Source of the DNA: CAVYGM01 sp963768025
GTDB taxonomy: Bacteria; Bacteroidota; Bacteroidia; Cytophagales; Spirosomataceae
Assembly (NCBI GenBank): GCA_963768025.1
Contig: CAVYGM010000037.1
Span: forward strand, 1-64,000
Length of the DNA stretch: 64,000 bases
Direction: 5' to 3'
Below are positions 1 to 9,632 of this stretch, in pieces (position 1 is the stretch's first letter; each line of letters opens with the position of its first letter). The notes beneath the pieces are model-generated. The model did not search any database, was not told where the DNA came from, and was given only the letters and a program-made list of their open reading frames with translations. Both the position numbers and the translations under genes were made by a program.

Positions 1-649
1 CAAATCGAGCGGGTTTAGTTTCGATTGGTCTATTTATTTTAGCTTGCTTTTATCTGTTTAAAAACTCAATAAACGAAAAGAGAAAGGCGCGAGTAAGAAA
101 AATAATATTTTTAGTGGTACAGCCATTTTACTAATATTATCATTTATAACTATAGCAAGATACAATTCAAGTGAAAAGTATACTAATATGTTGGAATGGA
201 TTGGATTATATGGTGGAGAGGGGTTTTTGAAATTTAATAATGATTTATGGTATATCAAACATTATACAGATGGCGATGATATGTTTGCGTTTGCAAAAAA
301 CTTAATTGGTTTAGAAACTTATATTGATGTGCGTGAAAGAGATGGTTTTTACCTAAATAAAAATGGTATACAAATAGAAAATTTTTATACATTCATAGGT
401 GACATATATTATGATTTTGGTTTAATAGGAACAATTTTCTTTGCCCTATTACTTAATTTTATATGCGTTTATCTCATTAAAATAAGAAAAAAGTATCCGT
501 TGGAAATAATTTTTATCTTAGCTATTATGTCTCACATTTATTTAATAGGATTTACTGCATACATACACAGAGCATATAGTGCCCAGTTCGCATTATTAAT
601 ACCGTTATTTACAATAATTATATTGACAATAAATAGAAAATTTAAATAA
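1..649 (+). pseudogene. O-antigen/oligosaccharide repeat-unit polymerase (Wzy-like), 3' part, frameshifted
   Basis: This is the C-terminal part of a polytopic membrane protein whose start lies before the window. Positions 3 to about 120 read as a hydrophobic segment in one frame. The frame then shifts near 110-130, and positions 62-649 are open in a second frame. The second part ends with three hydrophobic segments (residues about 85-150 counted from the ATG at 188) separated by a short YPLE loop. The layout, a large polar loop followed by closely spaced membrane helices next to glycosyltransferases, is typical of Wzy-type polymerases that join O-units or capsule repeat units at the periplasmic face. 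Assignment to Wzy is inference from topology and context, since no catalytic motif is diagnostic. The next gene begins 2 nt downstream. Base composition is very AT-rich like the rest of this block. Confidence 0.55.
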
Positions 650-650
650 T

Positions 651-1554
651 ATGGATCTAATAGCTACTGTTATTGTTAACTATAAAAATGAATACCAAAC
701 TATTAATTATATTAATCAGGAATTAAAAAAAAAATATTTTCAAAATATAATTATTATAGTAAATAATTCATCAACATTGGATAGCAATAATTTACTTTGC
801 GAAAATTTGAATGCGGAATTAATCTACGATATAGATAATATAAATAGTAGAAATACAATTTTTGTAATTAACTCTATTGAGAACTTAGGTTTTGCAAATG
901 CAAATAATCTAGGAACTATGTTTATTGTAAAAAATTTTAAGCATATAGAATATATATTATTTACGAATACAGATATAATTATTATTGACGAAAATGTTAT
1001 TGAGTTTTTGATCTCAAAATTAGAATCAAATAGCGATATTGGAATGATAGGTCCAAATTGTCTAGATTCTAATGGTATTAGCCGAGTCCTCGACCATTTG
1101 TTACTTTTCAAATCGAAGTATCTTTATGCAAATATTGCTACATTATTTTTTATCAAAAAAAACAAAAATAAAAATATTTAATTTAGATTATGCAATTAAT
1201 GCAATTGAAGGAGATCATTATAAAATTTCTGGTTGTTTTTTTATAGTTAAATTACGTGATTTCATTCACTGCGGAATGATGGATTCAAATACATTTCTTT
1301 ATTGTGAGGAAGAAATATTGACAGAGAGGATGTACAAGATTAAACGAAGAGTATACTATTGTAATCAAGTCAAAATCGTACATGAATCAGGTGGTACGAC
1401 TAATAAATTTCTTGCATCAAAAAGAATGAAAGATCTAGATTTTGAAAGTAATAAATATTATTATTCAAAATATATTGGAACTCCATCGTTCATCATAAAA
1501 ATTGGTTTTATTGCAAATAATATAGTTTATTATTTGAAAAAAATATTAAAATAG
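651..1554 (+). pseudogene. GT2-family glycosyltransferase (rhamnosyltransferase-like), frameshifted
   Basis: The N-terminal frame (651 to about 1160) opens with a nucleotide-sugar binding strand, ATVIVNYKN, then ENLGFANANN and a TNTDI stretch that stands where GT2 enzymes have their metal-binding DxD region. The frame is lost in an A-rich run near 1150-1170. The second frame continues to 1554 with YKISGCFFIVKL and a FLYCEEEI segment, matching the acceptor side of rhamnosyltransferase-type GT2 proteins. Together the two halves give about 301 residues, the usual family size. The enzyme would transfer a sugar onto a lipid-linked repeat unit at the inner membrane. The shift lies in a homopolymer-rich tract and conserved features resume after it, so a sequencing indel is as likely as a genuine lesion. 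The donor sugar cannot be read from sequence. Confidence 0.7.
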
Positions 1555-1564
1555 GAATTTATAT

Positions 1565-2428
1565 ATGCTAATTGTTCAACTAAGGTCAGGGCTTGGAAAT
1601 CAATTATTTATTTTAGCATTTAGTAAGTATATTGAGCAAGTAACAAATAGAAATGTTATTTTTGATTTACATTCATATGAAAATGACAAATCAAGATGTC
1701 CTGAAATTGAAATTGTAAATCCATACTATACGTCAAATAGTTATGATCCCCTGATTCCATTTGGAAAATCTGGGCTAATAAAAATTCTTTGTAATATCGC
1801 ATTTTCTTTAAATATAAAAAAGGTATTAATTAATGATTGTCCTGAATTTGACCCATCTATTTTAGATATGAATAGTCAATTAAAGTACTATTTCAAAGGA
1901 TATTGGCAAACAAATTATTATGTAGATAGATTAAAAAATGTTGATGAAATATTTAAGCCTAAGATGGATATCCCATCAAGTATTATAAAGTATTTTAACA
2001 GTATTTTATCTGATAATGTATCTGTCTCTGTGCATATAAGAAGGGGTGATTATGTTAATAAATATGCTAAAAACTATAACGTTTGTACTATTGACTATTT
2101 CAATAGAGCCATAAACTTCATTAATAATATGTATCCAAAAATTAGTTTTTATGTTTTCTCTGATGAAATAGAGTGGGCAAAAAAAAATATTAGCGCTTTT
2201 AACAAAGATAATAAAGTCATATTTGTTGAGAATTATAATATAAACTCTTATTGGTATATTCATTTGATGTCCTTATGTAAACATAATATTATTTCTAATT
2301 CGAGTTTTAGTTGGTGGGGTGCATATTTAAACAAAAATAATTCTAAAATTGTCATTTGTCCATCAATTTGGAGACATGATTCAGATGAAACTATTGCACT
2401 TAATTATTGGCATAAAATTGACTCTTAA
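1565..2428 (+). CDS. GT11 alpha-1,2-fucosyltransferase family protein
   Basis: This is an intact 287-residue protein of the GT11 fold. It starts MLIVQLRSGLGNQLF, where the GLGNQLF loop at residues 9-15 is a family signature. It carries HIRRGDY at about 157-163, the GDP-fucose binding motif shared by alpha-1,2 and alpha-1,6 fucosyltransferases. Near the C-terminus is SNSSFSWWGAYL, the third conserved block. Members transfer L-fucose or a related sugar from a GDP donor to a galactose-type residue in O-antigen or capsule repeat units. No membrane segment is visible, so it is probably cytosolic and membrane-associated. It lies 10 nt after the GT2 gene and ends 1 nt before the next glycosyltransferase, so the genes form one operon. 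The call is strong for the family and weaker for the exact acceptor. Confidence 0.88.
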   Translation: MLIVQLRSGLGNQLFILAFSKYIEQVTNRNVIFDLHSYENDKSRCPEIEIVNPYYTSNSYDPLIPFGKSGLIKILCNIAFSLNIKKVLINDCPEFDPSILDMNSQLKYYFKGYWQTNYYVDRLKNVDEIFKPKMDIPSSIIKYFNSILSDNVSVSVHIRRGDYVNKYAKNYNVCTIDYFNRAINFINNMYPKISFYVFSDEIEWAKKNISAFNKDNKVIFVENYNINSYWYIHLMSLCKHNIISNSSFSWWGAYLNKNNSKIVICPSIWRHDSDETIALNYWHKIDS

Positions 2429-2429
2429 T

Positions 2430-3429
2430 ATGATTCGCCTTTCAATAGTAATTCCAATCTTTAATGTTGAAAACTATCTTAAAGATTGCTTAGAAAGCAT
2501 TGTTCATCAATTGTTTAATATTAATACAAGTGATGTTGAAGTTCTTTTAATTAATGACGGAAGTACTGATTATAGTAGTATAATTGCAAAGGACTATGCA
2601 AGAAATTATAAATTTATTGAATATTATGAACATGATAATATTGGGCTTAGTTTGACTAGAAATTTTGGTTTAAATGTTTCAAGTGGTGAGTATGTTTGGT
2701 TCCTTGACAGTGATGATCGTATTGTGGATAATTGTATTTATACATTAATTAATTTATGTGAAGAATACAAACTAGATATTCTGAGTTTTGACAGAATAAA
2801 GTATTATTCATCTTCGAATTTTATTTTAATGAAGACCATTTCAAAATACACGTACAAAGTTATTTCTGGCATAAAATGTGTTGAAGAAAATAATTTTCCT
2901 ATTCCCTCACAACTTTACATTTTTAAAAAATATTTTTTAATATCTAACAGGCTACTTTTCGAGCCAAACCTTTTTCATGAGGATAAGCTATTTACTTTAA
3001 ATGCAATTATTCTAGCAGAACGTTTTTTTTATAGTGGACTTGCAATATACTTCCATGTTTACTGAATAGGATCAATTACTACTACTTATAACCCTAAAAG
3101 ATGTTTTGACTTAATTGTAATCGCTAAAAAGATATATTTGCTTTCATACTTAGATAATATATCATTTTTAACTGAAAAAGAAATGTATATATACATGCTT
3201 TTTTTTCTCTTTAACTCTATCAGCATCCCTTTGTAGTAAAATAAATGATAATAGAATTAGAAAAGATGTGTGTGCTCAAATTAATAAATTAAATTATATC
3301 TCATCAAAAATTTTATTTAGCAATCATATTTTATTTAAATTTCAAGCAATTTTACTGATCTTATCTCCACATATTTTTAGTAAGACATATAATTTTCTTA
3401 AAAAAAATTATAAATATAATTTATTATAA
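2430..3429 (+). pseudogene. GT2-family glycosyltransferase, broken by an in-frame TGA and a frameshift
   Basis: The ATG at 2430 is chosen because the protein then begins with the GT2 strand IRLSIVIPIFN. It follows with a VLLINDGSTD nucleotide-binding block and FLDSDD, the DxD metal motif, at about residues 90-95. The frame stops at TGA 3063-3065. The codons after it continue unbroken in the same frame (GSITTTYNPKRCFDL) as a normal GT2 C-terminal domain. One Arg codon has therefore probably become a stop. The frame is lost again near 3230. A final stretch in another frame, ending at the TAA at 3427-3429, supplies a plausible basic C-terminus. Total length is about 333 residues, as expected for GT2 enzymes of this sort. 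Two independent lesions suggest a decaying gene, though base-calling error cannot be excluded. Confidence 0.72.
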
Positions 3430-3879
3430 ATTCAACCTTAGACATAATGTTTTATTATGGATTTATTATAATGAATTCATCAAAGATCTTTCCTATTTGA
3501 TGTGCTGTTCAACTAAATGTTAAGTATCTATTTGTTGAAAATTAGAAATGGGTTTATGATGAATATAAGGATCAAAACAAAACAGACTATATGGCAGCTA
3601 TATAAAAATTTTTCTTCATACTATTGTGCCTCGAAGAATCCCTAACAGTCTTACCATGGCTGTCTGTCCATCATGTGCCTGACCAAATCAAAAGAGAGGT
3701 TAATCTATCTCACTTCTGTACTGGATCAGTCGCTGTGTTGCCTAGCTCTAATGCCCTTGACTTTTTACCTTAACCGCCTTAGGACGCCTTAGGCAAACTA
3801 CCTTCTAATGGATGCGATTGCACACAATTTATTCAAATGCTATAATACATCAAGGAATAGAATGATGATTAAAGCAGCA
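3430..3879. other. AT-rich non-coding stretch between a broken glycosyltransferase and an IS remnant
   Basis: No open frame of meaningful length or recognisable protein is seen here. Composition changes part way, from very AT-rich to near balanced at about 3630, which may mark the edge of the inserted IS-like DNA that follows. No clear terminal inverted repeat or target duplication could be found by eye. Confidence 0.4.
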
Positions 3880-4290
3880 AGACAAGTTCCAAATCATAAA
3901 GAAAATGTACTTCACTACTGTCGTGGACTGCATTTTCTACTTGGGGTTATCCTTTCATGGCAGTGTTCATGATAAGGCGCTGTGGGACTAGGCCTATATA
4001 GATCATTTGTCGCTATACCTGCTGGCTGACTCAGGTAATCTCGGGGTTGAAAAGGTCAGTTTCCACGTCATACTGCCCTAAGAAGCCTAGTAATGGAGAG
4101 GTCAATGCGCCAAAGTAGAGCTCCGACCGGGTTGTCTGATAGGTCAGTTAGTGTGAAGCGTGTATTCCTATGAGTGAGTAAAAAGATCGATATTCATTAG
4201 AAACAAGATTCGACTTAAGGATTATTAGGCAAGGAATGCGATGATGTTCATTGCCGCCGCCTTGTACAACCTGGGAACTTTGTTAGACAA
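3880..4290 (+). pseudogene. Decayed IS5-type DDE transposase remnant
   Basis: No intact frame exists, but translated pieces match the catalytic core of IS5-type (DDE_Tnp_4) transposases in order. Around 3955-3990 the frame reads FHGSVHDKALWD, the G.VHDK motif that follows the first catalytic Asp strand. At about 4015-4060 it reads LLADSGNLGVEK, matching the second Asp segment. After a frame change at about 4080, KKPSNGEVNAPK resembles the basic linker before the final Glu helix. Near 4185-4210 KDRYSLETRFDLR resembles the conserved RYRN...FGLR segment. Around 4230-4290 a further frame reads RNAMMFIAAALYNLG, like a transposase C-terminus. Several stops and frame changes lie between these pieces, so the element is dead. 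It sits between two glycosyltransferases and is less AT-rich than they are. Confidence 0.6.
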
Positions 4291-4332
4291 CCATTAATAA
4301 ATCATTCGTGATAAATTTTAATATATTGATTT

Positions 4333-5549
4333 ATGAATAAAATATTATTATCTGCTTTTGCTTGTGATCCCACAAAAGGATCAGAACCAAATAATGGTTG
4401 GAATTGGGCTACTGGACTTGCAAAATATGGCTTTGAAGTTCATTGTTTTACGCGATTTACGGGGAAAGATGGTATTGAAAGTAAGGAAATACCATCAAAT
4501 CTAATATTTCATTATATTAAATTGCCTTTTGGTCTTGAAAGCTTATATAGTGCCTCTCAAATTTCAATGTATATTTATTATATGTTTTGGCAATTTAGAT
4601 TGCTATTAATTACAAAACATCTTACTAAAACGTTAAATTTTAATTTTATTCATCATGTTACTTGGGGTAATCTTAAAATGGGTAGCTTCCTATATAAATT
4701 AAATTTACCTATGTTAATAGGTCCTGCTGGTGGTGGTCAAGTTGCCCCAGTAGCTTTCAAAAAATATTTTGGAAAATATTGGGTTAATGAGGTTCGTCGT
4801 GAAAAATTAAATAGTCTTTTTCTGAAATATAATCCTGCATGTAAACATACATTTAATAATGCACATTTTGTTTTAGTTTCTAATTTAGATACTTTTAATT
4901 TAGTTAATTTATTCAATAAAAATATTAATGTTGCCCTGACAATTGACTCGGCATTGCCCAATGATTTCTTTCCACCTAACTTTACCCCTAAACAACATAG
5001 CAACGGTAATCTTAATTTGCTTTGGGTAGGTAGGTTTATGCCTTTAAAGGGTTTATTATTAATATTAGAGTCATGTTTTTACTAAAAAAATACAATAATA
5101 TAAAACTTACAGTTGTTGGTGATGGAATCATTAAAGATGAATTTTTGAAACGTGTGCAAGAATTAGATTTATCTAAATCTATTAACTGGATTGGAAAAAT
5201 ACCTCATAGTGAGGTTAAAGCTTATTACGCTTCACACGATGTGTTCTTTTTCACATCTTTACGGGATTCTTGTCCTGCTCAGCTCATTGAAGCATTAGCA
5301 TATGGTATGCCTATCGTTACATTAAATTTACACGGACAATCATTGATTGTTAATAATGAAACTGGATTTAGGTGTAATTGTAGCACGCCAGAAATTGCAA
5401 TACAAGAATTGCATGATGCAATTTTAAAATTATACTTTAATCCAACCCTTGTTAGGGAAATGAGTATTGCAGCTCATCAGTTTGCTTTGAATCAAACATG
5501 GGATAAAAAGATAAAGACTATCGTCGAAACATATTATCCAAAATTATGA
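4333..5549 (+). pseudogene. GT4-family glycosyltransferase, single frameshift
   Basis: The N-terminal half (4333 to about 5073) begins MNKILLSAFACDP and continues with a GPAGGGQ loop and LLWVGRFMPLKG, the start of the GT-B C-terminal domain. The frame breaks near 5073-5085. The remaining protein (to 5549) contains VVGDGI, IGKIPHSEVKAYY and SCPAQLIEALAYGMPIV, the E-x7-E type donor-binding segment of GT4 enzymes. The halves join without missing sequence and give about 405 residues, the normal length. Such enzymes add a sugar with retention of configuration while repeat units are built at the cytoplasmic face. The coding sequence is as AT-rich as its neighbours. It directly precedes another broken transferase, whose ATG at 5546 overlaps its stop. 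Confidence 0.78.
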
Positions 5550-6442
5550 ACACACTTGCCCCAGTTCTTTTATTTACCTATAAACGAATTGACACTTTAA
5601 AGTTAACTGTGGAAGCATTGGTATCCAATAGTTTGTCCTCTGATAGCGAATTATTTATTTTTAGTGATGGTCCTAAAAACACGATGATATTTTGACTGTC
5701 TATATTGTCCGAGAGTATTTAAAATCTATTACTGGTTTTAAACAAATTACTATCTTTGAATCTAAATCTAATAAGGGGCTAGCCAACTCAATTATTGATG
5801 GTGTTACCTTGATTTTACAAAAGTATGGAAAAGTTATTGTTTTGGAGGATGATCTTATTACTACACCAAATTTTCTTATATTTATGAATCAATCTCTGAA
5901 TTTTTACAATAACTCCTCAAATGTATTTTCGATTAGCGAATACATTATAATTTTAAAATAAAAAAGTTTCATGCTTTTGATAATTATTTCATCACTCGTG
6001 GTTGTTCGTGGGGTTGGGCAACATGGTCTGACAGGTGGGTAAATGTTGATTGGAATACACAAAATTATAGTGATATTAATTTGCCTTCCTCAAAAAATCT
6101 TTTAATTCATCAGGTTCTGATTTTTACAGCATGTTACAAAAACAAATTAATGGAAATATTGATTCATGGGCTATTCGTTGGTATTATAATCAATGGAAAT
6201 TTTCTGGTTTAACAGTTTATCCTATTCTGTCTTAAGTTTCAAATATTGGTTTTGATAAATACGCTACACACACTAATGTATATAATAGATATAAAACCTT
6301 TTTAATGTCAGGTGATACTATTAGTTTTAATTTAAATCCTTATCCTAAAATTGATTCTTACTACCAAAGAAGAATTAAAAATAAATTTTCTATTCTTACA
6401 AGAATTTTTTGGGGAAGATTCATGACGCTACTTTTAAAATAA
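5546..6442 (+). pseudogene. GNT-I-like glycosyltransferase, several frameshifts and an in-frame stop
   Basis: The frame opens at the ATG at 5546 (MNTLAPVLLFTYKRIDTL) and then shifts near 5690. An 89-residue segment carries NKGLANSII and VIVLEDDLITTPNFL. The EDD plays the role of the metal-binding DxD in the GNT-I-like family. Another shift follows near 5950, leading into FITRGCSWGWATWSDRW, a highly characteristic block of bacterial relatives. Further shifts occur near 6100-6130, and a TAA at 6233-6235 interrupts SLVSNIGFDKYATHT, where a TTA codon would be expected. The last frame ends at 6442. Total is about 299 residues, the usual length. This is the most damaged gene of the block and probably inactive as written. 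It overlaps the preceding GT4 stop by 4 nt, so it belonged to the same operon. Confidence 0.7.
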
Positions 6443-6637
6443 AAAGTATTTGATTTCCTGATAATTTTTGTAGAGTAATTTAGGTCTATTGTCTTTTTTA
6501 AAATATTATCCGGGATAATGTATTGATTATGAGTGAGTAATTAAGTTTGAGATTTACTCAAACTAGTCGACGTAGTCAACTTCTAGAAAAATTGTCATAA
6601 AATCAAGTATCTTAAGTTTTAAATATTATTTAAGTAA

Positions 6638-7405
6638 ATGAAACAAAAAGTATTAAATTCCTATATTTATATTGATGAATACAAAAATATTATTTCAGAA
6701 ATCATTTCATTCTCTAATAATAATATTTCTACATATATATGTGTTGCTAATGTACATATGCTTATCGAGGCATACAAATATAAAGATTTTGAAAATATTC
6801 TTAATAAATCAGTTATGTGTGTCTCTGATGGAATGCCTATCGTTTTTGCACTAAGGATTTTATATGGAATCAAACAACAACGCGTTGCGGGTATGGACTT
6901 ATTACCTGACTTGTTAACAGAAGCAGAAAATAGGTCTATTCCAATTTATTTCTACGGTGGTACATCTACTATGCTAAATTCTACCAGTATCTATATTTGT
7001 AAAAATTACCCTAAAATTTTACTTGCTGGTTTGTTTAGCCCTGCATTTAGACCTTCTACAATTAGCGAGACTGAATTAGAAATACAAAGGATAAATGAAA
7101 GTGGTGCTAGATTGCTCTTTGTTGTATTAGGTTGTCCCAAGCAAGAAAAATGGATGGCTTCTATGCAGGGTAAAATAAACATGCCTATGATAGGCATTGG
7201 AGGCGCATTGCCTGTTTTGATTGGTTTACAAACACGTGCTCCGCTTTGGATGCAACGATTCAGCCTCGAATGGCTTTATCGATTTTTACAGGAGCCTAGA
7301 CGATTGTGGAAACGCTACTTGGTTTCAAATACTTTATTTATAATTCTTTTTCTGCGAGAATTCATTCGTTATAGAATCATGGGAGTGAAATCCATTCCAA
7401 AATAG
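6638..7405 (+). CDS. WecG/TagA/CpsF-family (GT26) glycosyltransferase
   Basis: This intact 255-residue protein matches the WecG/TagA/CpsF family. CVANVHMLIEA near residue 35-45 aligns with the family NxxH-type region. VSDGMPIVFALR at about 65-76 and RVAGMDLLPDLL at about 85-96 carry the conserved SDG and G-x-D blocks. VLGCPKQEKWM near 170 and a terminal EWLYRFLQEPRRLWKRY segment complete the signature. Members add a second sugar (for example a ManNAc-type residue) to an undecaprenyl-linked GlcNAc on the cytoplasmic face. The basic-hydrophobic C-terminus probably attaches it to the membrane. It closes the AT-rich block and is followed about 75 nt downstream by a strong hairpin terminator. About 195 nt without a gene precede it. 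Confidence 0.88.
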   Translation: MKQKVLNSYIYIDEYKNIISEIISFSNNNISTYICVANVHMLIEAYKYKDFENILNKSVMCVSDGMPIVFALRILYGIKQQRVAGMDLLPDLLTEAENRSIPIYFYGGTSTMLNSTSIYICKNYPKILLAGLFSPAFRPSTISETELEIQRINESGARLLFVVLGCPKQEKWMASMQGKINMPMIGIGGALPVLIGLQTRAPLWMQRFSLEWLYRFLQEPRRLWKRYLVSNTLFIILFLREFIRYRIMGVKSIPK

Positions 7406-7480
7406 ATTAATCTATTATAATTTTTGTATATGAATTTCCTTTTTACTTCATTCGAGTACTTCTGCATAGTATTAATTATA

Positions 7481-7518
7481 AAATACATGAATTAAACATT
7501 TTTTTAATTCATGTATTT
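7481..7518 (+). terminator. Hairpin terminator closing the AT-rich polysaccharide block
   Basis: A near-perfect inverted repeat has arms of about 16 bp (AAATACATGAATTAAA and its complement) around a short T-rich loop, and further T residues follow. It lies just downstream of the WecG-like gene and marks the end of the AT-rich operon. Confidence 0.7.
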
Positions 7519-7750
7519 TTATAGATCGCTATGAGATAAATTATATCGAAAACAATATTATGTAATTGGTCATTTAGTAAATTCCACACCACACCATTGA
7601 CTTCACAAATTTCAAAACATTTCTAGGACGGGAACCCTCCCAACGATTAATTGTAGGTCTGGATAAAACCATATACTTGTACATCACTAACCCTAAATGA
7701 CTCACTAACCTTACCTCCGGCAACTACCAAAAAATTCTACAAAAAAATGT

Positions 7751-7855
7751 ATGTTAAAATATGAATTAGCTCTTGCTTCAAACAGCACAGAAATTGATTT
7801 TAATAATCAATCACTCTATCTCCCGGGTGTAGACCTCTCACTCATTAAAGAATGA
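7751..7855 (+). pseudogene. 3' fragment of an unrecognised gene overlapping rfbA
   Basis: A 34-codon frame from the ATG at 7751 reads through to a TGA at 7853-7855. That stop overlaps the rfbA start as ATGA, the usual arrangement for translationally coupled genes. The peptide (ending LYLPGVDLSLIKE) resembles the tail of a larger protein. Upstream of 7751 only short, stop-interrupted frames are seen, one of which (about 7620-7745) also reads like protein. I do not recognise the family. It is most likely the remnant of the gene that once preceded rfbA in its operon. Confidence 0.35.
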
Positions 7856-8747
7856 AAGGTATCATACTCGCCGGAGGCTCCGGCACCCGACTACATCCGT
7901 TGACCCTTGCGGTGAGCAAGCAGCTGATGCCGGTGTACGACAAGCCGATGATCTATTACCCGCTGTCGATGCTGATGCTGGCGGGTATCCGGGAGATTCT
8001 GATCATCTCCACACCGCACGATCTGCCGCATTTTGAGCAAGCTGTTGGGCGATGGCAGCCGGTTGGGCTGTCGATTTGCACTATGCCGTGCAGCCGAGGC
8101 CGGACGGGCTGGCGCAGGCGTTTGTCATCGGAGAGGAATTTATCGGCACGGACAAGGTGGCGCTGGTGCTGGGCGATAATATTTTCTATGGGTCGGGCTG
8201 ATCCAAGCTGCCTGCAAGCCAACAACGATCCCGACGGCGGGGTGGTCTACGCCTATCAGGTGCATGATCCCGAACGCTACGGGGTGGTGGAGTTTGACGC
8301 GGACCGGGAAGCTATTTCATCGAGGAAAAGCCCGAACAGCCCAAGTCGCACTATGCCGTACCGGGACTGTACTTCTACGACAACAGCGTGGTGGACATTG
8401 CGAACGAGCATCCAGCCTTCGCCCCGTGGCGAATTGGAGATCACGGATATAAACCGCAAGTACCTTGAACAGGGCAAGCTGAAGGTGCGGTGCTGGACCG
8501 GGGAACGGCCTGGCTGGATACGGGTACCTTTCAGTCGCTGATGCAGGCGGGGCAGTTTGTGCAGGTGATTGAGGAACGGCAGGGGCTGAAAATCGGGTGC
8601 ATTGAGGAAGTAGCCTACCGGATGGGCTTTATAAACGGCACGCAACTGGAAGAAATAGCCACTCCACTGGTAAAAAGCGGCTATGGACAGTATCTAAGGC
8701 AGTTGCTTACCAAGGCTCACAAAGTAGAACATACAGTAAGCTTATGA
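7852..8747 (+). pseudogene. rfbA: Glucose-1-phosphate thymidylyltransferase RfbA, multiple frameshifts
   Basis: RfbA makes dTDP-glucose from dTTP and glucose-1-phosphate, the first step towards dTDP-L-rhamnose. The N-terminus is unmistakable: MKGIILAGGSGTRLHPLT (nucleotide-binding G-x-G-T-R loop), SKQLMPVYDKPMIYYPLS, then REILIISTP. The frame shifts near 8040. The correct sequence continues through LAQAFVIGEEFIG and LVLGDNIFYG in other frames, then ANNDPDGGVVYAYQVHDPERYGVVEFD. More shifts occur near 8310-8330 and 8480. The end (to 8747) reads WLDTGTFQSLMQAGQFVQ and EEVAYRMGFI. Total is about 298 residues, close to the usual 285-295. Conservation resumes after every shift, pointing to sequencing indels or very recent damage. 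GC content is much higher than in the upstream block. Its stop overlaps the rfbD start (ATGA). Confidence 0.85.
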
Positions 8748-9632
8748 ATACCATAGTATTAGGGGCCTCGGGGCAACTGGGGCAGTGCCTGGCTCAAAGT
8801 AGCGGCCGAACGAAACTTGACAAACCTCCTATTTCCGGCGGAGCAAACTGCCAACATAATGGATAAGGCCGATCTGGAAACCCTCTTTGCGGCTGAAAAG
8901 CCAGCCTACGTCATTAATTGCGCCGCATATACTGCCGTAGATAAAGCAGAAGACGAGCCCGAACTGGCCGGAAAGGTGAATCGGGAGGGCGCTCGAAATG
9001 TAGCTCTGGCTTGCGCTACCCATGGGGCTACGCTGATTCATATTTCTACAGCTTCGTGTTTCGGGGCGATGTAGCTACCCTACTTTCGGAAACGGATGAG
9101 GCGGCTCCCATCAACGTATACGGTCAGACGAAACTGGCCGGCGAACAAGAGATTGCGGAAGAGCTGGATCGACATTACATTCTGCGGACTAGTTGGCTGT
9201 ATTCGGAATTTGGTTCCAATTTTGTGAAGACCATGCTTCGGCTGGGACAGGAACGGACGGAATTGGGTGTAATTGTCGATCAGGTGGGGTCGCCAACCTA
9301 CGCAGTGGACTTGGCGGGGTGCATCCTGGATATAATCGGTTCACAACGGCAGGCGTACGGACTGTATTCATTATAGCAACGAAGGGGTCACTTCCTGGTA
9401 CGATTTTGCCAAAGCCATATTTGAGCTTGCGGAAAATCCGATCCGAGTCAATCCTTTGAAGACTTCTGACTACCCTACTAAAGCCAGGCGCCCGGCCTTT
9501 TCGGTCATGGATAAGGCTAAGATCAAGACTACCTTTGGAGTTGAAATCCCTCATTGGCGGGAAAGTTTGCAGAAGTGTATTCAAAAGGGATTGGTCTGTA
9601 GCAACGAAAAGTTGAGATTTGGCTTCGGATAG
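8744..9632 (+). pseudogene. rfbD: dTDP-4-dehydrorhamnose reductase RfbD, several frameshifts
   Basis: RfbD reduces dTDP-4-dehydro-L-rhamnose to dTDP-L-rhamnose with NADPH. The ATG at 8744 gives MNTIVLGASGQLGQ, the Rossmann G-x-x-G-x-x-G loop. Frames change near 8810, 9050 and 9365. In order they give VINCAAYTAVDKAEDEP, THGATLIHIST, INVYGQTKLAGEQEI (the YxxxK catalytic pair), HYILRTSWLYSEFGSNFV, DQVGSPTYAVDLA and ARRPAFSVMDKAKI. The total is about 296 residues, matching the family. It overlaps rfbA by 4 nt. The partner genes rfbB and rfbC for the middle steps are not in this window. The conserved order of motifs implies a recently intact gene, with the indels possibly technical. Confidence 0.83.
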
